NCBI GenBank assembly: GCA_027574665.1
Contig: CM050654.1
Span: forward strand, 25,439,722-25,503,721
Reading direction: 5' to 3'
From: Rhynochetos jubatus
Lineage: Eukaryota; Chordata; Aves; Eurypygiformes; Rhynochetidae
Length of the DNA: 64,000 bases
The notes beneath the pieces are model-generated. The model saw nothing but the letters and a program-made list of their open reading frames with translations, searched no databases and was not told where the DNA came from. Every line of letters begins with the position of its first letter. Position 1 is the stretch's first letter. Both the position numbers and the translations under genes were made by a program. This document shows, piece after piece, positions 37,301-50,420 of this stretch.

Positions 37301-40300
37301 ACAACTCAGAAGAAATGAAATCTTGTGACTCTTGCTAAATTACCTTAGAGTGGGCTTTGAACTGTATAATTTGGCAGCTGCAAAATTAGTGCCCTGGCAG
37401 CTATGAAAAGAACTAATATTTCTAGAAGTTTGTGTAGGTTTGTAGGCAGGACTGTAGATTGATGTAAACTTGTAGTGAGCAGGCAGATTCTGCGGTGTCA
37501 AACTCTTGCCTTCAGACTGTTGACAGCAAACTTTAAATTGGGAACATTTAATTTTTACCCAAGCCTGTTGATGGCAGGTTAAGTGGGAAATCAGTTAACA
37601 GGGAACTTATGGTGGTGTTAAAGCAGATATGAAACTCTCTTATTAGGAGACACTGGATAATCCAGAGTTTAGTGTCAGTGTGTGAAGTTAACGGACCGAT
37701 GTAGAACCTTCTGGTTTAGATGCTTCTAAAGCCCCATGGGCAAATATGCATTAGAAGCAGGATGTAACCAGATTCAGTGTTAATAGTAGTGACTTCAGGA
37801 AGGTTTAAACCTAGATATTCCACACTGGGAGCACTGCATTGTTTGGTGGAGTCAAGAAGGACGTATCTTAATGTATCATGTCTGTTAATGTACATCACTG
37901 AGACTATCTAAATAACTCTGATAAAGGTGCATGAAATGTAGAAACACTTCACAACAGCATCATCTTGAAGACCGGCTTCACTGAAGTCAACCTGAGTTTT
38001 GCCTTTCGTTTCAGATGAGCAACATTTTATTTACTAGAAACTCAGTTCACGCTTGGGTTATACTGACCATGCTTAATTTGGGGGTGGTTTGCAATGATGT
38101 GATATTCATAATTGTCACTTTGGAGGAGCAGAAGTTAGGCAGTGCAAGATGTAGTGTGTGGAGGAGGCTGGAATCAAGGAGAGGCAGCAATGGCATCTAT
38201 AAGATGCGCTGATTTTGTATTTTTTTCTATGAAATCTTTCAAAATGAGTTTTTAAAACGCCACAACTTTCCTCCCTTAATCCAACCTCCTTAGAGAGAGG
38301 AATGGTATAAATATACACACACTGGAGACTGGATTTGCAAATGGCAAAGTAAAAAATATTTCCCCCACATCATTAATGGTAGAAATGACAGGTTCTTATT
38401 AGCTTTTTTCTAGAAGTCTGAAGCTGAACTCATCCCTAGAGTACACTGTGCTTGGGGCTTAATTTGTTACTGTGTGATTGGCCTCATTTAACAAATGTCA
38501 ACAAAATCTTGGTCCCTCTCCTTGATTCAGTAGTAACTTTACTGCTGACGTATGAGTTGAATTCTGAGTGGGATAGTCTTATGGGACTGAATTTACAGAA
38601 AAGTGATAAACCAATATGACTTGAACAAGGCTTGAAAAATGTATTCAGTGCTGTTTTCCTTTTGTGTTAATCCCCCAGACGCCAGGTATGTTCCAAAACC
38701 GTGTCTGTGAAGTTTATATTCAGTAGGCGGGCAATAGCTGTAGGAGACGAGAATCATACAACACGTCTGATTTGTACTAGTGTATTTTCCATCTTCACCT
38801 TCAACACAGGATCCCAAGGCAGTCATGAAAGGTGTGCAATAAGTTTGTGGGGAGAGAGGTTAATTTTCTTTGAATAAAATAGTTCTTTAAAGTATGTTTT
38901 CTTTCACAACTCTGCTGTTACTCTTGGTAATGACTGTAGTTTTTTCTCATTACTTTTAAACCAGAGTTGAGTATGCTGTGTAGATTCTTACCCTTATTTG
39001 TAAAGGGAACCCTACACTTCAAAATATTTTGCTTCTAGTTAGAAGCATGAAACTTCAGGTCTCTGTCTCAAGGATGAAATTTCCTGAGAGTGAATTTCTA
39101 AGCTTCTACTCAGTGCTGAAGGAAGGAAGAAAAGATAGGCAAAATAATTGAATTTTTCCAATGGAGAACAATAACTACAGTGTAGTAAAGCATTGTTTTC
39201 TAAATCTATTTTTCTGTAAAACAATACCTTTCAAAAACATACCTGTTTAGCATATACATAACAAAGAAACCCCACCTCAGACAGACTTTTTAAGCTGCTT
39301 TAAAGTCCAAGCAGCAGTTTGAGCTGTCAGTGTTGATAGCAGATCCATCACTCGTACTCAGAAAGGTAATTGATGCTACTAATCCAGTGCTCCTAATGAA
39401 GGACACTTGATTGTGATAGCAGTAAGGAAGTTTGAACAAAGGTGTGGTAATAAACTGGAAATACAGCTTGGTACAGTGACGTATTTCAGTTTCAGTCTTT
39501 CAAGTAGCCGTAATCAAGAACAAATAACAATTGTTTAAAAAGTAAATTGTTTTTCATAAAATTATGCTTTTGGTTTGAGAAATAGTCCTTTGAAGATATA
39601 TGTTTAGGTTTAGCCAAAAATATGCTACACGATATACTCATATTGGTTGTATAGACTTTCTGTGGCCTGTGCAAAGCAGTGATCACAAGTACTTCTACTG
39701 GAAAATCACCTGCTATGTTAAACAAGTGAAAAATGTTTGAAAAAACATGCTGATAAAAATCTGTTCGATCTGAGTTTAATTCATTTCAGTCAGAACACAG
39801 GCACACAACAAATTCGGGTCATATTTGCTGTGGCTAATAGGTGATAGTTATTATCTGACTTCATGCGTTTTTATAGTCTTCCTCAGCTGAAAACACTGAG
39901 ACCTGCATTTAAATCTAATTTCATTAAGGTTCTGAGATGAATTATATTAACTCTGAACTGAGGAAAACAAAGAGCTTGGACATGGATATAATCAAGTACC
40001 ATGGCTCGCTTGTTTCATGGCAGCTTTTGTAAGGCACTGTGCTTTGTTCGTGGTCTGAGACCGTAAGAATACATTTGGTCTCAATCGCTCCAACTTCATA
40101 ACAACATTTCAAAGTATATTTAAGATAAATTTATGAAATCTCAGTGTACATGTGGCCTATGAAAAGTGCTTCAAAGTTATTCCAGGTACATAAACAGAGC
40201 TTACTGATGCAAAACGCAGCTCAAAGTGTTTGGTGTGACTCCTGTGCATCGAGAGTGCGTTGTGCGTTGTGTATTGCTCTTCTGTAGAGGTAGAGCAAAC

Positions 40301-41861
40301 AGGCTTTGCTTTGTGGATTTTACTACAGGTTAAGAACTGAATTCTCTTGCTTGTCTCTTGGCAACACACACTGATACAATTTCTATAGCAGTTTATAGGC
40401 TGTGGTAGTATCTGTGACCTCTTCTATCCCTCAGGCCATAGCTACATAATCACTTTAATTTCACATAACTATGCACAGCGGCCAAAAAGGGCAGCCTTGT
40501 CTTTCCCCATTGCCCCCAGCAACTCATTCCTGTCCCTTCCCCTGTGCTGGCACTAGCGTTCATAGTATCAGTCAGTGAGCTGAATCAAGAAGCCAACCTG
40601 GCTGAAAACTAACCCAAAACCCCCAAGTGTAATATATTTTTACAGTGGAGCAACTAATGAGACACTTAAGGTGTTTGATATTTGCATAGCTATGGGTGAA
40701 ATTGTCCCTGAGAGAAATACACCTTCTTGAATCTCACTTTTGTACAGCAAAATGAAGGTGCTTACTTCTCTAAATAAAAGGTTTTCCATGTCCTTGGCCA
40801 AAAGGATGAATGATCCAAACTGAAGGAAGGTACATCAGAGCTCTTAGGTTACCAAAATCTGTTGATTGCATATATATGCAGATAACTGCTAGCATAATTT
40901 TCCTATAATTTTATTTCCTCTTTTACTGTTTTAAATTGTGCTAGATGTTGGTGCACCAAGTGTTAAAAACCCATTTGAGTCTGTCTTTCACTGTTAGGAT
41001 CAATGAGGGTGGAAGAAAGTGTGAAATAAGTTGCTGAGAGGGCTTAAGTTAGGTATAGGCCTGGGAGGAAAGAAAGAATCAAATGCGAAGGGGACTTCCA
41101 GAGGCCTTGTAGCATAGTGTTACATCTAACTTTCCATTTTCAGCACAGTGCAACATTGATATTTTATTTCATTCTGGGGAAAGAGGGGAGAAGGCTGGCA
41201 CTTCGAATTAGCAGCAGCTGCAGAATTAAGACAAGAGTGTTAGTGACTCATTTGGAAAAGTACTAGCTAAAACATTCTGTCTCCTAGAAAAAACAGTTAA
41301 GAAGGGTTTATGACATAAACTTTGAATTTCATGAATAGTGCCTGTGACCTTCTGGATTCCCCCCGGGTACCTTTTCTGATTAGTGACCGTTTGCTTTTGG
41401 CAACTGCATATGAAAGTGAGGAGAATACACTGGGGCATTTTGGAGGGGGAAACATTTCTGCTAACGGGGTCAAAGACTCCAGAATGTCTTTTACTTCCTT
41501 TGACTCAGTCAGTTAGGCAAAACTTCAGATTCTTATTGTTCCAGGTAGAAGGAAAAAATGGTGATACTTAGTTGGTTCTTTGATGTAGCTGAATTATTGA
41601 CAAAGAGTGGTCAACTTCCAGCTTCCCTGAATACAGGGATCTTGAATAATAGAGGTAGTTTCTTTGTTCTCAGTCCCAAATTCCTTGTCCTGATTCACTG
41701 TTCTCTCTGTTCAGGCCTTTTACAGAGCTGTATACTCGGTACTTTTGTTTAGGTTGTTCCTTACTCCTTTCATATCTGTATTTGGGTGAGGTTTTTCCCC
41801 TCCTCTGATGAATATGTTTATTTCCCTGTTTTATTCCCAGGTCCCAGAAATGGCTTTATGT
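34331..41861. other. RBMS1 intron 1, no internal gene recognised
   Basis: AT-rich intronic sequence with homopolymer runs only. No exon, LTR or recent CR1 was recognised. Confidence 0.6.
34763..34779. repeat. Poly(T) run of 17
   Basis: An uninterrupted T run early in RBMS1 intron 1; a simple homopolymer with no attached element recognised. Confidence 0.9.
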
Positions 41862-41972
41862 AGCTTTAAGAGGAGAAGGCTAAGGGGAGATCTAGTTGCT
41901 GTCTAAATCTATCAAATGAGAATTTATAGACAAGGTGGAGCCAGACACTTCTTGGAGGCACACAGAGATAGG
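41862..41972 (+). mobile_element. CR1 LINE, outermost element, left part
   Basis: The text GAGGAGAAGGCTAAGGGGAG, then GGTGGAGCCAGACACTTCTTGGAGG and CACAGAGATAGG, follows the sense-strand 3' region of avian CR1. It breaks off at ATAGG (41,968-41,972) and resumes after a second ATAGG at 43,241. The element is therefore split by the CR1 inserted on the opposite strand. Confidence 0.75.
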
Positions 41973-42828
41973 ATCACAGGATAATTCAGGTTGGAAGGGA
42001 CTTCAGGAGCTCTCTAATCCAACTTTCTGCTCCAAGCCGGGTCATCTAGGACATCAGACCAGGTGGCTCAGGGCCTTATCCACTCAGGTCTTGAAAGCCT
42101 TCAAGGATGCAGATGTACAACCTGTTCCAATGCTGGCTGTCCTCATGGTGATTTTTTTTTCCTTATTTCCAGTATGAACCTCTGTTGTTTCAACTTGTGC
42201 TCACTGACTCATCCTCACACCATACATCCCTGTAAGAATGTGGCTCCAGCTACTTGATAACCACCTCAGAGGTTTCCATTCTGCAAATAGAAAGCTGCTA
42301 TTAAGTCCTACCAAAGACTTTTCTCTAGACTCAACAAGTGAATTCCTTCAGGTTTTCACAGAGCATGTGATCCAGGCCCCAGCCATCTTGACGGCTCTCC
42401 ACTGAACTTGCTCCCACTTATCAATGTCTTTCTTTTACCTGGGGCCCAAAGCTGCATGTAGTATTCTAGATGTGGTCTAGGGGATGCTGAGTGGAGGGGG
42501 ATAGTCACTTGATTCAACCCCAGGAGGCACACCTTCCTGCCACAGCATGTTGCTGCCTTGTGCTGAGCTTGCTGCTTGCCATAGTACCCCAGGTCTGTTC
42601 CAGCAGAGCTGCTCCCTAGCCAGTCAGTCCCCAGCCTGTGCCATTGCAAGGGACCCTTCCTTCCCAGGTGCAGAACTTTGCATTCCTCTGATGTAAAAAA
42701 TGTTAAAACACACCAGTCCCAGCATAGACTCCTGTAGCGCTCCACTAGTCACCAGCCTCCAGGTGGAGTGCAACCCATTAACTGCGATTCTCAGGCTCTG
42801 ACCATCCTGTTCGTTTCATTCCCATCTA
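41973..42828 (-). mobile_element. CR1 LINE, middle element, 3' part
   Basis: The element runs on the - strand and its 3' end is at 41,973 (reverse complement of CCAACCTGAATTATCCTGTGAT). The + strand shows the typical antisense text TTCAGGTTGGAAGGGACTTC and, further in, a decayed ORF2 C-terminal region. It is interrupted at ATCTA (42,824-42,828) by a younger CR1 and continues after 43,087. Confidence 0.85.
42360..42700 (-). pseudogene. CR1 ORF2 C-terminal remnant (reverse transcriptase protein)
   Basis: Translated on the - strand, the segment contains strings close to the conserved C-terminal part of CR1 ORF2: CKVLHLGR, then LGTDWLGSS, and later PRPHLEYYMQLWAP. These are the usual landmarks downstream of the reverse transcriptase core. 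Only this tail is present, and the surrounding frame is decayed, so it cannot encode a working enzyme. It belongs to the middle element of the nested CR1 cluster. Confidence 0.8.
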
Positions 42829-43087
42829 TTTAAATGGTTTTAAATTGAAAGAGGATAGATTTAGATTAGATATCAGGAAGAAGTTCTTCACGGAGAGGGT
42901 GGTGAGGCACTGGAACAGGTTGCCCAGAGAAGCTGTGGATGCCCCATCCCTGGAAGTGTTCAGGGCCAGACTGGATGAGGCTTTGAGCAACCTGGTCTAG
43001 TGGAGGGTGTCCCTGCCCATGGCAGGGGGGTTGGAACTAGATGATCTTTAAGGTCCCTTCCAACCTAAACCATTCTGTGATTCTATG
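42829..43087 (+). mobile_element. CR1 LINE 3' end, innermost element
   Basis: A 5'-truncated sense CR1 of about 259 bp with the classic text GGAAGAAGTTCTTCACGGAG, GGCACTGGAACAGGTTGCCC and CCTGCCCATGGCAGG, ending in CATTCTGTGATTCTATG. It is flanked by ATCTA at 42,824-42,828 and 43,088-43,092. It is the least diverged of the three layers, consistent with being the youngest. Confidence 0.93.
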
Positions 43088-43240
43088 ATCTAGTTGTCCA
43101 CCCATCCAGACTATAACATTGTTACCTTGGGTCCAAGAATACAGTGGGACACAATGCCAAAGTTCTTGCTGAAATCAGGGTGAACGACATTCACTGCTCT
43201 CCCCTTGTCTATAGACCTAGTAGTTTTCTCCTACATGGGA
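43088..43240 (-). mobile_element. CR1 LINE, middle element, 5'-side part
   Basis: After the inner element, antisense CR1 text resumes: GTTGTCCACCCATCCAGAC, ACAGTGGGACACAATGCC, TTGCTGAAATCAGGGTGAAC and CACTGCTCTCCCCTTGTC. It ends just before the second ATAGG at 43,241. Together with 41,973-42,828 this gives a middle element of about 1 kb. Confidence 0.8.
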
Positions 43241-43500
43241 ATAGGCAACAGGATGCAACACAATGGACACAAGTTGTGACGTGAGAAAATTGTAATTGCA
43301 TATGAAGAATTTTGGGTTTTTTCACCATAAAGGTGGCAAAGCACCAAAGCAAGTGCTAAGAGAGGTTCTGGAATCTTTTGGAGACAGCAAAAACTCAAGT
43401 GGACAAGGTCCTGAGCAACCTGGTCTGGTTGAACCTGCTTTTGGAGGGAAGTTGCACTAGACATCCAGATGTCCTTTCCAAACTAGCGTGTGATTCTGTA
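43241..43500 (+). mobile_element. CR1 LINE, outermost element, right part and 3' end
   Basis: The sequence resumes with ATAGGCAACAGG, continues through GCACAAGTTG-like sequence, GGACAAGGTCCTGAGCAACC and TTGCACTAGACATCC, and ends in TGTGATTCTGTA, the CR1 3' tail. Joined in order with 41,862-41,972 it reads as one 5'-truncated CR1. It is more diverged than the two elements inside it, as expected for the oldest layer. Confidence 0.75.
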
Positions 43501-46500
43501 AGGCAGACCCCGATAGCTGTCATTGGCATAAGAGGCTCTAAAGTAGCTGTTACCATTCCTTCTACATTTCATCTCTGTAAGCTGCGATACAACATTTGGA
43601 AAGGAAAGGTATGGAAGGAATTCCCTTTTTCTGTTTAACAGAACATGCATTCTACAAATATGCAAATGAAATTTCAATAATCTCTTCAGCATGCAAATTC
43701 CCTTATTCCATTTTAGCAAATATTTTGTTTAAGCTGCTTAAAATGTAAGGTTTTAGGTTTGTCTGTTTATTTGTTTTTCTTCTGGCAGAACATTATGGGG
43801 TTACAAAACTGTGCTGTAAATTGTGACAGAGGTGTGTACATTCTTATACCAAATCAGTTCTTTAGGCTGACATCTCTTGTTCCTGCATCAAATCGGAATT
43901 TGTTGATAAGTTTTTGTCTTGGGCATGGATTTAAAATTAAGTAAAACAATAATTAACCCTGAGTTAAATCCTGTTTTTTTACAAGCAGACATTATTCAGA
44001 GGAACAGCAAAGAAAAATGTGGAAAAAATAGGAAGAATTAGTGTGTTCCTGTTGCCCTTCACTGACAGTTCTGCTGTATCTCAAGTGACTTTTCTTCCAA
44101 ATTACAGTAAGTTCATCAGCTGCAGAAGCTATGGATATGTGAAGAGCTTCCAAACCCACCCACTCAGCTTCTTTAGCCCACTATGCTTTTATTAGCACTT
44201 CTTGCCAGTGCCTTTTATATACTCACTCCCCCATATTTTCTAAGGATTTTCAATCACAGGTATAATAATAGGAAGCTCTCACGATCCCAAACCCTGAAGT
44301 TAAAGATGCTGCTCCTACTAGATCTTAAAAAAACTACAAAACTACCCCCCTGCCCAAATTAAAAATCACAGCTATAGTTGGCATCCAGATTGATGTTGAG
44401 AAAAACATGTAAAACTCACCAAATGGCAGTTCATTTTTCCATTTTTACACTGGTAACTAAATAATGTGATCAACATTGTTCATTAACTCTGAAAATCAGG
44501 TGTCTTGTTAGGTGCCAGAATGTATATTTAGGGACCTAAGACAGGATTAAATGGCCTTAGATGACTTCATGGCCAGAAGTTTGCAGAGACAGCAGCATTT
44601 TCACTCCAAATCATTATCAAGGAAATGAAATTACCTAATTGAACACTTCTTTATTTCTTTTTTATCTTGGAGTGTTTACTTTGATGGTGATTGGGCTATC
44701 TGAACATAAATGAAAGTGAAGATTTGTACAAAAACACAGAATTGGGAAGAAATGAAGAGATATTTGTGCACAGGAGATATTTCTTAGGAATTTTAAATGC
44801 TATTCCTGACCTTTTATTTAGCTGGTGGTCCAGGACTATCCAGCATCTAACACCTACATGCTAAGTGGCTGTGCATCTTTCTGGGAGAAATTGCAAAGGA
44901 CCATGGTAAAAGCAAAAAAAGAATGACAGAAGTTTACTTGGTTGTGTTGCGCTAAAAGGAGGCAGAAAAGGAACTGTGCATGTTCTATACCTGCTACCAC
45001 TTTCCTTCTTTTAGAACTGAAAGTGGGATTCCATGTCAGATGAATAATTGAGTCATAAGCAAATGAATAAAAAATACTTTTTTTTTTTACTCATATAACA
45101 TATAATGGATCATTTTCCATGCTTGCTTACACTCCATTCAGCTCTGTCAAGGTTAGTAGAAATGGCTACTTTCTTACTGATACTTACAGTTGAAGTTTAG
45201 AAATGCATTTATGTTGAACAACGGAATGCCTGGCATTTCCACAGCGCAGCTTTTTAAGAGTAGGGATTTATCTGAGTGTTGTCTTTAAAAATTTATTCCA
45301 TCTTTTTCATTGATGGAAAGCATGCGGCATCTCACCCGATTGCTTTTGTCATCCTGGGAGGATGCTGCGGATCGCTGTGCTCTGTCAGTGGTTGCTCATA
45401 CTTGTTTATACACACTTAAAATGTGTTGGTTGTTTACTTTAGATTTACCTGCCGGTTGTTAGAAAATACTCACTGTTGATTCCGTTTCCTTGATGGACTA
45501 GTTATTGCGTTGGTGTGGTGTCTGCTCTGCAGGATAACCTGTGCTTCAAGTAACTTAGATATTGGCCCAAGTAGTGAAGTATGTATGTATGTGTATTATT
45601 TATAAAATATTCTGGGATGCTGTCTGTCTAATCAAGGCATTCATGTGTAAAATGGGCCCTTCAGTGTATTTTTTTCATGAATTAAGACCTTAGTCCTTCT
45701 CTTAACACTGATACTCCATGTGTTCTCTCATTTAAATGACCATGAAATCTAGTCTTTGCAGAAAAATCACGCACCAGAATCTTAATCTTATTTTATCTCA
45801 AGAAATAAGAAACATTATAATACTAGTTTTCATATTTATTTCATTACAGCCCCTCATTTTTCAATTTAAATGAGCTGCAGAATCTCCAGACCATACCAGA
45901 CTATTGCTCATACCAGATGATAGCTTTACAGCAGAATTCACTAGCCGTTTGCTGTGGCTCCCTTGGACACAGGGGAGAGAAGGCTCGCTGGTACCAAGGG
46001 TTGTTGTATACGAGTCTGAGCAACCCTGGCTTGCCTGATTACTGGAGGATATCAGGGTACTGAGCTGGGATTTCTGGGAGTAGAAAGCTGAGAGCCATGG
46101 CTGGCCATGACAAATATTTCACAGTTTTAATGAGAATCTTTTCATAATTGATACTTTTAGGAATAGCATCCGGAAAAGAGGAAAGGAAAGCATAGCTCAG
46201 GGTACCAACAACAGAGTAGTGGCTTCTGTCGTTTTAAATAACCTTGGTTTCACTGGAGCAATAGATGCCTTTGGGAGGACTACCCACCCCACCGTTGGTC
46301 CTTACTCCCACACTGAGACACAGAGCAGCCGGTCTCAGGAGCGGTGGGTTTGCATGGAAGGGAGGTGGTTCCATGGGCTGTTCTGCTTTGCTTTCTTTGC
46401 CCCCCGCCAGCACTGAGCTTATCTCTGAAAGTAGGCTAAATAGTCTCTTAAAAGCTGGCTATAGACCTGTCTCTTGAGCCGTGTGTTGTCATTTGAGATA

Positions 46501-49500
46501 GGAAAAGGGGAAAAGGTAAGTGAAAAATACAAAGCTGGATGGAGGCAAAATGTGAGGAAAATAATTTTGAAAGAGGAAAATTGCTGTAGAGAACAGATAA
46601 GGAAAAAGAATAAGTGAGAAAAGAGCAGGGAAGAGAACAGGCACAGTTCAGTGGAGAGGAGGTGGTGTGTGTGCCAGAGCATGGCACAAGGAGACAGCTC
46701 CGGCTGCCAGGCCATCCACGGGGAGTTGCATCTCCAACAAAAGGAGATTGAAGGCAGCATTCTGCAAGGATTCAGGCTGGGGACCGCTCAAGTTCAACAA
46801 GAATTAAAGGTTATTTTTACAAAAACAATGGAGGCTTTTTGGGGAACAGACAGGGAAGACCTTTGGGAAAGGCCTTGTTTTATATAGATTGTGAGGGGAC
46901 AAAAGGTACTCGTGGGGCACATTTGGCAGGTATCTTGGCCTCTCCACTGGTGCAGCCGTATTGTGATAGTGCAGACTTGTGTTACAGAAGTAAACTCCTC
47001 TGAATTGGAGACTTTGCCATTTCTTTTTTATTTCTTGTAGATGATACATATTGTCTTATTATGCTGAAACTAGAGAAAGTGCAAGGACTTCCTCAACACA
47101 GTCCTAGGTGATGTGGTGATGTCGCTATTCTTTTCGATATTTTATATGTTCAGAAATTCTCTTATCCCACTAGGCCTGGCTTGAATCTGAATCCAAGAAA
47201 GTATACAGTATAGCAAAGACTAAATGGAGTTAGCATCCACTAGCAGACGGAGTATCATGATACTGTATCACACACTACTTCTGGCAAAAGTGGCTAAATG
47301 GAAAAAAGTCGGAAGGCATCCATCTCAATATAAAAAATTAGAAGAGTAGGCATGAAAAATAGAGTTCAGTTGAAATTATACAGTGTATCAACCAGAGTGA
47401 AGCTTTGACTTGATATCAACATATATTCATGCCTTTAAGCTTTGCACATACAGAGACATGCTTTCTTATATTAAAGTTTTCATCGTTCATTTGCGTGGTT
47501 TGTACCGTGCCAAAACACATGTCCAAGCACTCTGTTCTGGTCATGTGTCAGCTCTGAGGCTATGGTCCATCCCGGCAGCATGAGTGGATCCAGTGTTTGG
47601 ACTAGGAATAATGTTCCAGCCTGCTTTGGTGAGGAGAGATTTGGGCTTTCATTTAGATTAAGATCCCTTGGATGGAAAAGCAGGAGCAAGAGAAGGTTTG
47701 AAGTGCTAGAGTCACCACCAGAGAATAGCATTTTCACTTCCTATAACTGAGATGGGATGATCTACATCTTGTAATTCATATTTTTTGTGAAGTGGCCGGG
47801 ATCACTGTCAACTGTGCTGTGGCCTTTGCAGGTGGTGGACACCATCATATTACAGAGGGTAACACAGAGCTTGGTTTTTTCTGTCACAGTTCACCACTGT
47901 GAAGCAACAGAGCCCAGAAAGGACTTGAGTTTTATGAAGAAGGATTCAGGAATGATAAACAGTGATTTTGCACTTTGAGTATGCTGTCCCAAAGCCATAA
48001 CTACATCTGAGCAAGAAAAGATCCTTTTTATTTTGTTCAGGCTTAATATCTCTTTTCTGTGACTTTTGGTTTTGCTTCTTGTTGGTTTTGAATCATTGGT
48101 TGTGTTGGTTGTGTTAGCCCTCAGAAAATGATAAAACCCCAGAGTTTTGCAGCATATAGTTTCACCCTGCATCTCTCCTGTGCAGTGATCCTCTGAGAAT
48201 GGTATTTGGCATCTAGTTCCTTTATTCTGACAGCAGGGATCTTTGAGAGGTAACCACTTTGCAAGCGCTGCACACAACCCTAGCACAACGAGCATTGGTG
48301 GAAGGTCAGGTGTAAGGTTTCATTAGGTATTCTGGAATAATTATCCCCAAATAATTTCAAGTGAGCAGAACTTTGTTCTTGAGTGAGAGTACCATTGTCC
48401 AAAACAGTTTAATCCACTTTCAAAGCCAGCTAGACAAGAAAAAGGCATTCTTGTTCTGAAAAGTGATTGCCTTCTCATGGTGCTACTTATAAATGTTGTT
48501 GTATTTTAAACTGTTAATCTGATGGAATTGTTATGCACACATGAGGCTTCAGTTCCTTCTTCTTTCCAAGACAGAGCCTTAAAGGTTTGATGATGCTGAA
48601 GTGAACACACTGGAATATTAGAGAGTAAAAGCTATCAAAGGTGTGGAATATTGACAATAACAAGATCTAGAGCTTGTCTACACTTAAAAATGTATTGGAA
48701 GTTACAAGGAAATACATTTTTGAAATTGTTGAGTGTTATAAATTCCCATATAGGTGTTCACATATCTACATGTCTGTGTCAGGGGTTATTTCAGAAGGGT
48801 TCTGGTGAATTTCCACACGTAGCAAGACTTAATTAAGCTGACTTCATGTGCTAAACTCATGTCAACTAAAACTCTATTAACCGTATTGTCCTAATTAATA
48901 GTTTTCATAGTTTTAATTATACGACTAAATCCAGTAATACCAGAAGTAAATAAATGCACAATGAATATTTATTCACATCACTAAGTGAACATATTGCCTG
49001 CGTGCCGTATTCAGGACTGGGCTCCAGAGCTCTTGGCAGAACGTGGATGAGATTTCTCTGCATTCTTTTTGACGTCTCCTTCTTGAAAATTATAAGTACT
49101 GAAGTTACACAGGTACCTTGAATTTAATTTTAAATTGCAAGTTTTCTAGGATATGCAGTAGCGCAAAACACGAGTAGTCACATGAATGTGTGTATCGTAA
49201 TTCCATTAACACATTTATATGAAACGGTAGTGGTTTTATACAAAACCAAGTTATATTGCACAGAAGAATGGATAGGAAGTTGCTTAGCTTTATAAAAAAA
49301 CACATTTACAATGATGTATAGGTATACATTTGTTTAATTACACTAAGTGTTGGCATGAGAGACCAACTCTGCCCAGTTACAGCCCTCCAATTAAAATTGG
49401 AGGGGAATGGAGTTTATGTAATGCTAAGTAGAAATTGACTGTAAATACAGAAAAAACTCAGTTGCAATCTGTAGCATATTCTACTTTCATGACTCTTACA

Positions 49501-50203
49501 GACTTCAAAGAGAATTGTACATTTGCATCCCAGGGCAGAAATTGGCCATGTGCTTGGAAGCATGAAATCTCTCAAGGTAATACTTCATAACTATGGAATG
49601 TATCCCATGACTGATATGTAGCTAAGAACTGAGAATCAAATTACACATTAGAAATACATGAAATTAAATATTTTTCTAGTAAAAGAGAGCACTATGCTGG
49701 GTAAACGATACATGTTTTCTTTTTCTAGAGATGCATTGGAGCATAAAGATATGATGCATTTAAATATGTATGTTTGTATTTCCTGCTTTTTTTTTTAATT
49801 TTGGTAATATTACTTTAAGAAATAAGGTTTTTTCCTTGAGTTCATTTATCAGTTTTATTTTTTGAGTCCTGTAAGTACCTATTTTTGATTTCTTTTTACA
49901 TTCTTCTTTTTCTTCAGTCCAGATAAGTTTGGAATACCTGATCTTAAGCAATTAATTTCCAAACATACAGGCTTGTTTCAGCAAGGAAGGAGCAAACATC
50001 CCTAAGTTCTTATTGCTGTCTGCACAGAAGCATCCACTAAGGCGCTCTCAGTGATTTTTCTTAAACAAAGTAGTTACTGAAAACAAAAAATAAGGCCATA
50101 TCAGTGCATCTAAGATCAACAAGAATTACGTGACTGTTCATTTTCAGAGGCCCAGGCCCTAGCAGGTTCAGAAGAGCTATGTTTTGTCCTTAAGCGGACG
50201 TAC
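43501..50203. other. RBMS1 intron 1, no internal gene recognised
   Basis: AT-rich intronic sequence. Frames of up to 134 codons on the - strand (47,891-48,295) and 113 codons (46,419-46,760) lack recognisable domains. The 46,220-46,480 part is GC-richer without further features. Confidence 0.5.
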
Positions 50204-50417
50204 CTTCTGTGGAGTCAACTCCACTCATTTTTCCTGAATCCATTCCCAGTACAAACTGAAGCCCTGTACTGGTCACGTTTAACGGGAGGTATTGGACTCC
50301 GTCCATCTCGCCATCTTCGCATGATACTCCTTCCTTGTTGTTGTGCCAGATGGGGAAGGTGATGATTTTGGCTGAACAGCTCTCATAGCTGGGGAGACCC
50401 TTCTCTGTTGCCTTTGA
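50204..50417 (-). other. Unidentified open frame with splice donor (candidate exon)
   Basis: On the - strand a frame stays open for 71 codons from the stop at 50,418-50,420 to 50,204, where CAGAAG|GTACGT forms a near-consensus donor (phase 1). The peptide includes KIITFPIWHNNKEG and LQFVLGMDSGKMSG, with mixed, non-repetitive composition. An acceptor could be the CCCCAG before the Tyr-Glu codons near 50,391, but its pyrimidine tract is poor. There are several CpGs in 50,190-50,325, unusual for this AT-rich intron. It lies within RBMS1 intron 1 on the opposite strand. I do not recognise the protein. It could be an exon of an antisense gene, a retroelement remnant or chance. Confidence 0.25.
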
Positions 50418-50420
50418 TCA

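Noticed and set aside
47891..48295. 134-codon - strand frame
   Set aside because: Length is within chance range for a 64-kb window searched in six frames with alternative starts. No family resemblance and no splice signals noted.
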